Translations under genes and position numbers: made by a program
Notes under the pieces: model-generated
The model's input: the letters and a program-made list of their open reading frames with translations, nothing else
Told to the model about the DNA's origin: nothing
The model's database searches: none
In this document: positions 1 to 8,400 of the stretch, piece by piece
Position numbering within the stretch: position 1 is the stretch's first letter
Layout: every line of letters begins with the position of its first letter
Source: Capsaspora owczarzaki ATCC 30864
Taxonomy: Eukaryota; Opisthokonta; Filasterea
DNA: 10,071 nucleotides
Reading direction: 5' to 3'
NCBI RefSeq assembly: GCF_000151315.2
Contig: NW_011887328.1
Span: forward strand, 1-10,071

Positions 1-1136
1 ACCCGAATTCGTAAAAAAATCAAAAATTAAATAAACAAACAATGGCAATTTATTGACCAACGGTTGAACGGTTGGTTGTTATGATGTGCAGAGCGAGCCG
101 CTTCGCCACGATTGCCGCCGCTCGTCTCCAACACGCACGCATACACCAACCCTTCCGCTCATTGCGAGTGGCATCGCTCGTGAGTGAGCAGCAAACCATT
201 TTTTGCGCAAGCCAACGCACTTTCTTCGCTCAAACAACACAAATCCAATTACGAGAAATACCCGCTAGCCGACCCAGCCGATCGTTTGATTGTTTCCATG
301 ATGTTCTGGGTCTCTCTCTCTCTCTCTCTCTCTCTTTGTCCTGCAGAGCATTACAAGTGTATGCTTATTTGCTGCTGAAGGTCAACCCTTCTCCCCCCTC
401 CCCATTGTGCTCTACGTCCTTCTGCTTGTTCTGACTGTGGGTTGCATCGAAAATCCTCCCCCCCTTTTTTTTTGACTTGGTCGGATTTTATTTCAATTTG
501 TGTCCTTTTTCCCTCAATTTCAAAACAAAATGATTCATTCACGCAACAACCAACTCAACGAGCAGCCCAGCGACCGTCCGCACACGCTTCGAACGAGGGG
601 AACATAAAAAAAAATCACCGAGAAATAGAGAACGAGAGAATGTGAGAGCGAGTGAGCGTTGTGTGAATGATCTACTTCACGTGGGACCAGCTCGAAACGA
701 ATCCAAATAAAAAATAAAAAATATAACAATCGGTGGCACCAGCCCTTCTTCCTGTTGTTGTTCTCTCTGCTCCATGACGAGGTGGACGAGTGGGGCCGAA
801 AATGACAAACATGAGGAAACGGGAAAAAAAAAAAAAACAAGCGTCTGAGATCTCGCACCCGAGCCAAAGTGTTGTGGAGCAAGTGCCCGAATGAACCCAA
901 ATTGGGAGACGAGTTGCGGGATTGGTGGTTTAGCACTCGTCGAAACGTGAAACGCCCGTCGGAACGACCAAGATGGAAAATAGCAAAATGGGGCGATGAA
1001 GCGACGAAGCCGGGGGCAATGAAGCAAAGGAATGCAAAGAATTGAGAGGTTGGGGTTGAGGTTGATTGAGAAGATTGCTCACTCATTGTTTCGCTGTTTC
1101 GCCGTTTCGCCGTTTGGTTTCTCTTGTTATGAGCAG
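1..1136 (+). other. Non-coding stretch, probable partial intron 1 of gene A
   Basis: No convincing coding exon is visible here. The stretch holds a (TC)n run at 311-335, a T run near 464-473, a 14-base A run at 824-837, and a pyrimidine-rich tract from about 1082 leading to the AG at 1135-1136 that opens gene A exon 2. In paralogue B the matching intron 1 is 1240 nt long and equally low in complexity. By analogy this is most of gene A intron 1, with the signal-peptide exon lying left of the window. The open frames on both strands here are rich in Phe, Ser and Arg from simple sequence and have no domain character. The intron assignment is inference from B; only the acceptor side is directly supported. 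Confidence 0.55.
311..335. repeat. (TC)n dinucleotide run
   Basis: Uninterrupted TC repeat of 25 bases in the presumed intron 1 of gene A. A GA run occurs in intron 1 of gene B (5013-5048), so both first introns carry a CT/GA microsatellite, in opposite orientation. Confidence 0.95.
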
Positions 1137-1973
1137 CTGCATTTTCCGAGACCGAAGCGGGCTGGTGAGTTATCGTACGACTTTGGATGTAATCATTATC
1201 GTTTCAGTGCTGATCGATGCTCACTTGCTGGAGTTTCGTTCCTAGGTTCAAGCTGTTTACTCAGGATAATGCCAATTGGGAATCCGCCGATGTTGGCACG
1301 GAAACGCAGTGTTATTTTGCAGGGGTAAGGCGGCCAAGCATGAAGCATGGAATAAACGCGCGAGAGAGGGTCGAGAGATTTCTGACAAGACACATCATGC
1401 AATGTTTGAACACGGCCAGTTCCGGTCGAAGCATGACAATCACGATGAGGACCGCTGGTGGGATTATCACGAGTACTGCATCACGCATTCTGGCGAACAA
1501 ATCACGAAAGGGAACTCACCCGACGCCTACTTTCAGATGAACGACTGGGACCAGGTAATAAGCTTTGGATTCGCATTCAGGATGGATGTAGCTTGTGTTG
1601 ATCTGGAGCTGATGCCTGTTGGTACGACAGGATTTCAGCTGGACTGCCACGACAGGTCGAACAATCTACGGAATGAACTCGCGCCACTGGAACACCAAAG
1701 AAGATCGTCTTTATCAAGTGAAAACCGTTGAAATGATTCCCGAGTTCGAGTACACGGGTGGTTGTTCGACGACTGCCGAAGTGAATAACTTTGACGGAGA
1801 TCTAGACTACACATGCCCTCTGGTGTTTGAGTACATTGCAGGAATGTCTTCAGGTAAAGAATCGTACGATTGGTGGATCACAAAATTGGGTCTGACCCCT
1901 TAGCGTTGAATGGCTTGCAGTTAACAGCAACAGCAATGAAGATCGCCGCTGGAAGTACACCTGCTGCAAGATG
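1137..1973 (+). other. Gene A dermatopontin-like domain (five exons)
   Basis: The dermatopontin (DERM) family is recognised by repeated D-R-x-W/Y signatures and by NDWDQ, CP and IxGMxSxH segments. Here they appear in order: NDWDQ at the end of exon 1420-1554, continuing across the intron into DFSW; the GMNSRHWNTKEDRLYQV segment in exon 1631-1853; an IAGMSS segment at its end; and NEDRRWKYTCCKM at 1935-1973. An earlier EDRWWDY copy lies in exon 1420-1554. Dermatopontins are extracellular matrix and defence-related proteins of animals. Ligand binding is unknown here. The domain is split by phase 2, 0, 0 and 1 introns, as in gene B. Confidence 0.75.
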
Positions 1974-4250
1974 GCAGCCAAGTCGTGTGGTTTCCCTGCA
2001 TCATTCACGTCTGGCTCGTGGAACTGCAACCGACAGACAGTTGGTGGCGTTTGCAGTCATTCGTGTGCCACCGGCACTCGCTCAACATCCGCTTCAGGCA
2101 CTGTTACGTGTCAGTCAAACAAGTTTTGGTCGACGCGCAATTTCCAATGCAACACGATCAACTGTGGCAATCCAAGCAATCCGACGAATGGACAGTTTAA
2201 TTGCGGTAGCACGACTTGTAAGACTACTGATGCTGTTCTACTGTCAGGATGCGCCCGCATGCAAAACTCATCAAAATGATCGTTTGTGTTTGTTTTCGTT
2301 TGTTTTCGACAATGCCCTTCAGATCAGGGAACTTGCTCAATGAGCTGCAACAATGGATATCAGCTGTCTGCCGCCGCAACCATCACTTGCTCAGACTACA
2401 CTAGCTCTTTCGGTTGGTCCTCTTACTCGAGCTCTTGTAATACTATCACAAACTACTGCCCAGCCCCGCCAACTTCAATCACTCTCGGCAGCGTGAGCTG
2501 CCAGCCGACCACTCGCAGCATCGGAACAGTGTGCACCTACTCTTGCGATTCGGGCTATGTCGTGGACGGCACATCGCAGCGTGTTGTTCCAGTCACTTGC
2601 CTGTCCAGCACTGCTTCTGTCGGTGTGTGGTCGCGCGCGACACCAACGTGTGTTCTGTATGCGGAACATTGCCCGCACACTATGGCAGCGCCAACCAATG
2701 GAGCTGTCAACTGTGATGGATACTCGCTTGGTGGTATCTGCACTGTTTCTTGCAACGCTGGCTTCCGTCTGCGTGGTTATGCGCCACTTGCTACTGTCGA
2801 TTCGGTGTGCAAAGCGGATACCACCTGGTCACGTCCCGAGACGTTCTACTGCGACCCGATCGCCTGCCCCGCGCTTTCACTTGGTAATGGTGGACTGAAT
2901 TGCGTTGGAGGAACGACTGCTTACAACTCGCAGTGCACCCCGTACTGCAACGCTGGCTTCACACTGGAGGGCGACTACACTGGCGCAGTGCGCTGCAACG
3001 CCTCGCAGCTGTGGAACGCAACCCTCTCTGCGCACTGCCAGATTGTGTCGTGCGACCCTCTGACTCTCGAAAACGGTGCCATCGACTGCACCAATGGCAA
3101 CACAAACTACCTCTCGGAATGCACACCGAGCTGCAATGCAGGCTACACCCTTGGCGGAGCCAACACAAATCCTGTGACGTGTCAGGCGTCGCGCGAGTGG
3201 AGCGCAACGCTGCAAGCAGAATGCACGATTGTATCGTGCGATCCTCTGACGCTTGAAAACGGTGCTGTTCTGTGCACCAACGACAACACAAACTACGGAT
3301 CCGAGTGCATCCCGAGCTGCAACCCCGGCTACTCGCTTGGAGGAGACTACGCCGATGTTGTCGAGTGCCTGGCGACACGAGAGTGGGACCGCCCGATGGA
3401 CGCCTCGTGCACCATTGTTGCCTGCGATGTTCTGACGCTTCCGCACGGCACCGTGAACTGCACGAACAACTCGACCGACTTTGGCTCTGAATGCACCTCG
3501 TCCTGCGATTCGGGTTACCAGCTGGTCGGTGGTTACACGGGAGCACTCTTCTGCAACTCCTCGAGATACTGGAATGTCACTTTCACCGCTCGGTGCGAAT
3601 TCATTGAGTCGGGTACGGCAACTGCGACTGCCCTCGGCGCGGGTGTCGGTGCTGGATTCTTTGTCCTTCTCCTCTTGTTGCTTTTCCTGCTGGTACTCGC
3701 TCGCCGTCGCCGCTCCCGCTCAAAGAAGCCGCTTCCGGAGCAAAATTCTCAGTCGATGATTCTTGTTCCTTCCGAACTGCGCCAATCCGCCTCCGCTTAT
3801 GAGTCCACCGTCGAGAATGAAACCTACTCTGAGCTTCATGCCATCTGTGACACCTACGACTCGTTGCAGCGTCCTGCGACAGACACATACTCTGCACTGA
3901 ATGGCGGTGCGGGCGTTTACAGTCAGCCGACTTACTTGAGCAGCTCCGTCCCGCGTGCGTCAATGTCGACCAGTGGGCCAGATGCGCTCAACTACGCCCA
4001 AATCTACGCTTCTCCATCAGGAGGGCCTGCTACCGATGAAGCTGAGGCCGCGCCACCCGCTTATGACAACCCAAGCACCGGCAGCAGCCACTATGACAAT
4101 GCCGTTTTCGATAAGGCCACAGAAGCACTGGGATTGAGTGATCCTGTTTCCCATCCGAGCGCCGAAAGCCCGCCCGATGCGGCAACTTATGCCAACATCG
4201 TCAACGAGACTCCCGAGCCTGCTGTTGAACCCAGCGAAGACAACAGCTAA
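1137..4250 (+). CDS. Gene A: dermatopontin-like/sushi type I membrane receptor with ITAM-type tail (5' partial)
   Basis: Proposed exons are 1137-1164, 1246-1324, 1420-1554, 1631-1853, 1921-2217 and 2323-4250, stop TAA at 4248-4250. All introns are GT..AG (81, 95, 76, 67 and 105 nt) and the joined frame stays open for 895 residues. Exon lengths 28, 79, 223 and 297 nt equal those of gene B, and exon 1420-1554 is 3 nt shorter, which strongly supports the model. Domains in order: a dermatopontin-like region with three EDR-x-W/Y motifs; eight sushi modules of six cysteines each; a 23-residue hydrophobic helix (3633-3701) followed by RRRRSRSKK; and a tyrosine-rich tail of about 180 residues with no kinase domain. 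The start codon and signal peptide were not found; the first exon seen begins with two bases of a split codon, so a phase-1 exon must precede it. Likely role: a surface recognition receptor signalling through SH2 proteins. The function is inference; the architecture is read from sequence. Confidence 0.85.
1477..3496 (+). repeat. Tandem-duplicate core, copy 1 (gene A)
   Basis: This block matches 6381-8395 in gene B. From about 2286 to 3490 I count roughly 14 mismatches in 1.2 kb, mostly silent. Intron 1555-1630 differs from its partner at only 2 of 76 positions, and intron 2218-2322 at 4 of 105. The match is interrupted near the ends of exon 1631-1853, in the 3' half of intron 1854-1920 and at the start of exon 1921-2217, giving a mosaic. 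The right boundary is abrupt inside sushi module 8. Mismatches were counted by eye. Confidence 0.9.
1986..3596 (+). other. Gene A array of eight six-cysteine sushi (CCP) modules
   Basis: Eight modules of about 55-65 residues follow each other, each with the pattern C..NG..C..(E/Q/T/V)C-x3-C..G(Y/F)..C..W..C. Classical complement-control modules have four cysteines. The extra pair here, with the C-x3-C spacing, resembles the sushi modules of selectins. Modules 6 and 7 both begin SCDPLTLENGA and look like a recent internal duplication. Many NxS/T sites (NAT, NCT, NNS, NSS, NVT) suggest N-glycosylation. The first module and part of the second lie in exon 1921-2217; the split codon across intron 2218-2322 restores TTYQGTC, matching the module pattern. 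Sushi modules usually bind proteins or glycans; the partner here is unknown. Confidence 0.88.
3633..4247 (+). other. Gene A transmembrane helix and cytoplasmic tail
   Basis: A Gly/Ala-rich start (LGAGVGAGFF) followed by a run of Leu forms one membrane span at 3633-3701, closed by RRRRSRSKK as a stop-transfer signal. The tail contains YESTV, YSEL, YDSL, YSAL, YSQP, the LNYAQI ITIM-like motif (3987-4004), YASP, PPAYDNP (4053-4070), HYDNAV and TYANI. Several fit SH2-binding consensus; the YxN forms would suit Grb2-type SH2 domains. PPAY fits the WW-domain ligand PPxY. No catalytic domain is present. This part is poorly conserved with gene B except for motif types and the YASP and PPxY elements. 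Confidence 0.85.
3825..3899 (+). other. Gene A triple YxxL array (two overlapping ITAMs)
   Basis: Three tyrosine motifs, YSEL (3825), YDSL (3855) and YSAL (3888), are separated by six (HAICDT) and seven (QRPATDT) residues. The immunoreceptor activation motif is YxxL/I-x(6-8)-YxxL/I, so both neighbouring pairs satisfy it. In vertebrates such pairs, once phosphorylated by Src-family kinases, recruit tandem SH2 kinases of the Syk family. The motif match is direct; use as an ITAM in this organism is inference. Confidence 0.75.
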
Positions 4251-4769
4251 ACGTCTGATTCGAGCGCTGGCATTCGGTTTTCACCAGCTGTACTATGTTG
4301 TGACGATTTTGTTGTCATTTGTTGCGACGATTCTTGTGTATTTCGCTTGGCCCTGCAGTTGTAGAATTACCAAAAGAATCAACAAACAATTGTAAAAAAC
4401 AAACATTGGTCCGATGAACCACACCTCTCACTCTGCGACCTCCGTTCTCTTGTCCGCAGGAGTCGTACGGTGATTTTCAACGACTGTAGAGAGAAGGAGA
4501 GAGGAGAGCAAGGAAGGAGGGGAAAGTGCGTTTTTGTTTTTGTGGTTGATAACCTGAGGTGCATGAGCCTTTGGGATGCAATGTCTAGTCGCTCTCGCCG
4601 TTTTTCAGATTGAGCTGTGTTACTCCAACTCCATCAGAACGCGATTTGAACATCTTGCTGAAATCGGCAATGCCGCATTCGTTTTTTTTTTAACTTTTTT
4701 TTTTTTTCATCGGCTCGCTCTTTTCTTTTGATCTTCTTCTTCGTTCTTTCTTGCTTTTTCACTTGTTCC
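4251..4769. other. Intergenic region between gene A stop and gene B start
   Basis: This should hold the 3' UTR of gene A and the promoter and 5' UTR of gene B. No canonical AATAAA follows the gene A stop; an A-rich patch (CAATTGTAAAAAAC) near 4388 is the nearest candidate processing region. Long T tracts lie at about 4682-4706, and the DNA just before the gene B ATG (4707-4769) is strongly pyrimidine-rich. The short stretch before the gene C ATG (9509-9536) is pyrimidine-rich too. No TATA box stands out. No coding exon seen. Confidence 0.6.
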
Positions 4770-4845
4770 ATGCGTTTGTTCCGTTGTCTGAACGGTGCTC
4801 TTGTAGCATCGTTAGCGCTTTTGGCGCTCACGCACAGCGTTTCTG
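4770..4845 (+). other. Gene B exon 1, signal peptide
   Basis: The ATG at 4770 opens a short frame with a basic start (MRLFRC) and a hydrophobic core (ALVASLALLALTHSVS). It ends in phase 1, exactly the phase demanded by the 28-nt exon 2 acceptor at 6085/6086. The exon at 9537-9606 has the same form and phase, and the two end alike (GCG CTC ACG CAC AGC GTT TCT G versus GCG CTT GTC CAC AAC TCT TCC G). No better leader was found between the gene A stop and exon 2. Confidence 0.7.
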
Positions 4846-5012
4846 GTACTGCCTGCACCCACTCAATCTCTCGTCACCCGTTGAGCACTTCACCGAGTAG
4901 ATCATGAAACCCGGAAAACAAAAAAACAAACAAAAACACCGAGAAACAAAAACAAGTCAACCCCGGCAGATAAACCGCATCTTTGAACGCAGGCGACGAT
5001 AGCTTGTCTCTG

Positions 5013-5044
<32 letters not shown>

Positions 5045-5387
5045 GAGAACCAGAGTGCTCGTTCGTTTCCGCTCTTTGTTGTTGCAGTTGTTGTTGTTGT
5101 TGTGAAGCAACGTGAGGACTGTTCAGCGATGACCGCGGGGGCTTGCGCATTTTTTTTTATTTTCAACCAACAATCGGGAAATAAAAAAATCAAAAACTGC
5201 CTCGCTCACGCCACACGGCAGCGAGGCTCTTTTCGTTTCGCCATGGGTGCTTTATGCCCTCCATTTCACCCCAGCACTCGTTCGTGCGAATTCTCAGCGC
5301 GTGCAAGCAGCGGGCACATGAAAGGGGGGGGGGCGTGCGTTTGTCTGGTCGAAGAATGAAGTTCGGTGCGGTGATTAATTGCGTGTG

Positions 5388-5429
<42 letters not shown>

Positions 5430-8400
5430 GGTTTGTTTGTTTCCCCAATGCTTTAAAGCTTTTGTTGATGGGGATGATTCATGCTTTCAGATGCGCTGTT
5501 GCTCTCTCTCAACACAAGGAGATGCGAGCCCATCAATATCTTGGAATATTCATGCTAAAAATAAGAAAGAGAAAGAGAAAAAGCAAGAGAGCGAAGGTGC
5601 ATGCAAGGGAGGCAAAGGGGAGAGCCACTCACCCGAGTGTGCGGGTTTGTTTTTTTGGTTGAACGGGTTTTTTGGTTCACCGTTTGCCTTGTGTGCGACC
5701 TTCGCTAAAGTCCCAAGTTCTCGACTTTGGCGTTGTGAATTGCGTTGTTACACCTTGCTTGCCGCAGTGTGCTTCCTTCGGACACGTCGTTCTTCCGAAA
5801 CGAAAAGACAAACCAAAACAAAAAAAAAAACAAAAAAAAAAAAACAAAAAAAAAAAAAAACAACCGCCCAGCAGTTTTCTTTTTCCATTTTCGGTGGGTT
5901 GATTCAGCCGACGGTGGTTGAGTGCAAAGTCGATTTTATTGAATTCAATCCCGGCAGTCAATTAGAGCTCTAAGAAAGGAGGGAAAAGCGGAGGGTGAGG
6001 AGCAGGACAAAAGGGTATTTGGAAGCCAGCGCAGCGCTGTGAAATTGGAACTCACCCTTTGTGTTGATTGCTTTTGGTTGCGCAGCGACCTTCTACGATA
6101 CCGACTATGGATGGTACGTTTGCAACTCGCGAGGGTCTTTTGGTGCGTTTGCTCCAATTGACTTACTTTGTCGCAATATAGGTATCATCTGTTCACGATG
6201 GACAACAGCAACTGGGAATCGGCCGATGTCGGCACGGAAGTGCAATGCTGGTTCAAGGGCGTAAGTACGGGGAGCGTTGCATTGCATGATGTGCTGGCGC
6301 TGACTGTGTAAATCCGCTGTTAGTTTGAATCCGAGCACGATAACAAGAAAGAAGACCGTTGGTGGAAGTATCGCAGGAGTTGCATCACGCATTCTGGCGA
6401 ACAAATCACGAAAGGAAACACACCCGACGAGTACTACTTTCAGATGAACGATTGGGATCAGGTAATAAGCTTTGGATTCGCATTCAGGATGGATGCAGCT
6501 TGTGTTGATCTGGAGCTGATGCCTGTTGGTACGATAGGATTTCAGCTGGACTGCTGGTCAGGGTCGAACAATCTACGGGATGAACTCGCGCCACTGGAAC
6601 ACCAAAGAAGATCGTCTTTATCAAGTGAAAACCGTTCAAATGATTCCCGAGTTCGAGTACACGGGTGGGTGTTCGACGACTGCCGAAGTGAACAACTATG
6701 ACGACCGTCTAGACTACACCTGCCCCCAGTCTTTTCAGTATATCGCTGGCATGTCTTCAGGTAAAGAATCGTACGATTGGTGGATTCCAAGAATGTGATC
6801 TCACCTGCGCGATCTTCAGTGAATGATAACGACGAGGAGGACCGGCGCTGGAAGTACACCTGCTGCAAGATGGGTGCCAAGTCGTGTGGTTCACCTGAAC
6901 CATTCACGTCTGGCTCGTGGAACTGCAACCGACAGACAGTTGGTGGCGTTTGCAGTCATTCGTGTGCCACCGGCACTCGCTCAACATCCGCTTCAGGCAC
7001 TGTTACGTGTCAGTCAAACAAGTATTGGACTGGCCGCAATTTCCAATGCAACACGATCAACTGTGGCAATCCAAGCAATCCAGCGAATGGCAAATTCACA
7101 TGCGGGAGCACGACTTGTAAGAGTACTGATGCTGTTCAACTGTCAGGATGCACCCGCATGCAAAACTCATCAAAATGATCGTTTGTGTTTGTTTTCGTTT
7201 GTTTTCGACAATGCCCTTTAGATCAGGGAACTTGCTCAATGAGCTGCAACAATGGATATCAGCTGTCTGCCGCCGCAACCATCACTTGCTCAGACTACAC
7301 TAGCTCTTTCGGTTGGTCCTCTTACTCGAGCTCTTGTAACACTATCACAAACTACTGCCCAGCCCCGCCAACCTCAATCACTCTCGGCAGCGTGAGCTGC
7401 CAGCCGACCACTCGCAGCATCGGAACAGTGTGCACCTACTCTTGCGATTCGGGCTATGTCGTGGACGGCACATCGCAGCGTGTTGTTCCAGTCACTTGCC
7501 TGTCCAGCACTGCTTCTGTCGGTGTGTGGTCGCGCGCGACACCAACGTGTGTTCTGTATGCGGAACATTGCCCGCACACTATGGCAGCGCCAACCAATGG
7601 AGCTGTCAACTGTGATGGATACTCGCTTGGTGGTATCTGCACTGTTTCTTGCAACGCTGGCTTCCGTCTGCGTGGTTATGCGCCACTTGCTACTGTCGAT
7701 TCGGTGTGCAAAGCGGATACCACCTGGTCACGTCCCGAGACGTTCTACTGCGACCCGATCGCCTGCCCCGCGCTTTCTCTTGGTAATGGTGGACTGAACT
7801 GCGTTGGAGGAACGATTGCTTACAACTCGCAGTGCACCCCGTACTGCAACGCTGGCTTCACACTGGAGGGCGACTACACTGGCGCAGTGCGCTGCAACGC
7901 CTCGCAGCTGTGGAACGCAACCCTCTCTGCGCACTGCCAGATTGTGTCGTGCGACCCTCTGACTCTCGAAAACGGTGCCATCGACTGCACCAATGGCAAC
8001 ACAAACTACCTCTCGGAATGCACACCGAGCTGCAATGCAGGCTACACCCTTGGCGGAGCCAACACAAATCCTGTGACGTGTCAGGCGTCGCGCGAGTGGA
8101 GTGCAACGTTGCAAGCAGAATGTACGATTGTATCGTGCGATCCTCTGACGCTTGAACACGGTGCCGTTCTTTGCACCAACGACAACACAAACTACGGATC
8201 CGAGTGCATCCCGAGCTGCAACCCCGGCTACTCGCTTGGAGGAGACTACGCCGATGTTGTCGAGTGCCTGGCGACGCGAGAGTGGGACCGCCCGATGGAC
8301 GCCTCGTGCACCATTGTTGCCTGCGATGTTCTGACGCTTCCGCACGGCACCGTGAACTGCACGAACAACTCGACCGACTTTGGCTCGGAATGCACTGTGT

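Larger units (their letters stand above)
4846..6085 (+). other. Gene B intron 1, long and low-complexity
   Basis: This 1240-nt span separates the signal-peptide exon from exon 2. It contains (GA)n at 5013-5048, a GTT-rich patch at 5078-5103, a 10-base G run at 5324-5333, a 35-base T run at 5394-5428 and an interrupted A tract at about 5813-5862. The longest open frame in it (5254-5973) exists only because of poly-T and poly-A, which read as Phe and Lys runs. The acceptor is TTGCGCAG at 6085. No RNA gene or mobile element is recognisable. Confidence 0.65.

Noticed and set aside
299-379. Candidate gene A signal-peptide exon starting MMFWVSLSLSLSLC
   Set aside because: The hydrophobicity comes from the (TC)n run. 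The frame has no good phase-1 donor and stops at 377-379.
535-1086. 183-codon open frame on the - strand
   Set aside because: Composition is Phe/Ser/Arg-rich from simple sequence, with no signal peptide, domain or splice support. It lies in the presumed intron 1 of gene A.
1985-2200. Alternative frame over exon 1921-2217
   Set aside because: It lacks the six-cysteine sushi pattern and does not join in phase to the neighbouring exons.
5356-5430. Alternative gene B start MKFGAVINCVCLY before the poly-T
   Set aside because: The hydrophobic core would be a poly-Phe from the T homopolymer, and no phase-1 donor of good quality fits. The leader at 4770 is far better.
5394-5862. Poly-T and poly-A tracts as ends of an inserted retroelement
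   Set aside because: The tracts are in tandem, but no target-site duplication, promoter boxes or reverse-transcriptase remnants are visible between or beside them.
5254-5973. 239-codon open frame on the + strand
   Set aside because: It is open only because poly-T and poly-A read as Phe and Lys runs. It has no domain character and lies in gene B intron 1.
6041-6085. Extension of gene B exon 2 upstream as VLIAFGCAA leader
   Set aside because: The in-frame sequence before it has a stop at 6040-6042 and no ATG. It reads as a T-rich acceptor tract, and the exon length would no longer match gene A.
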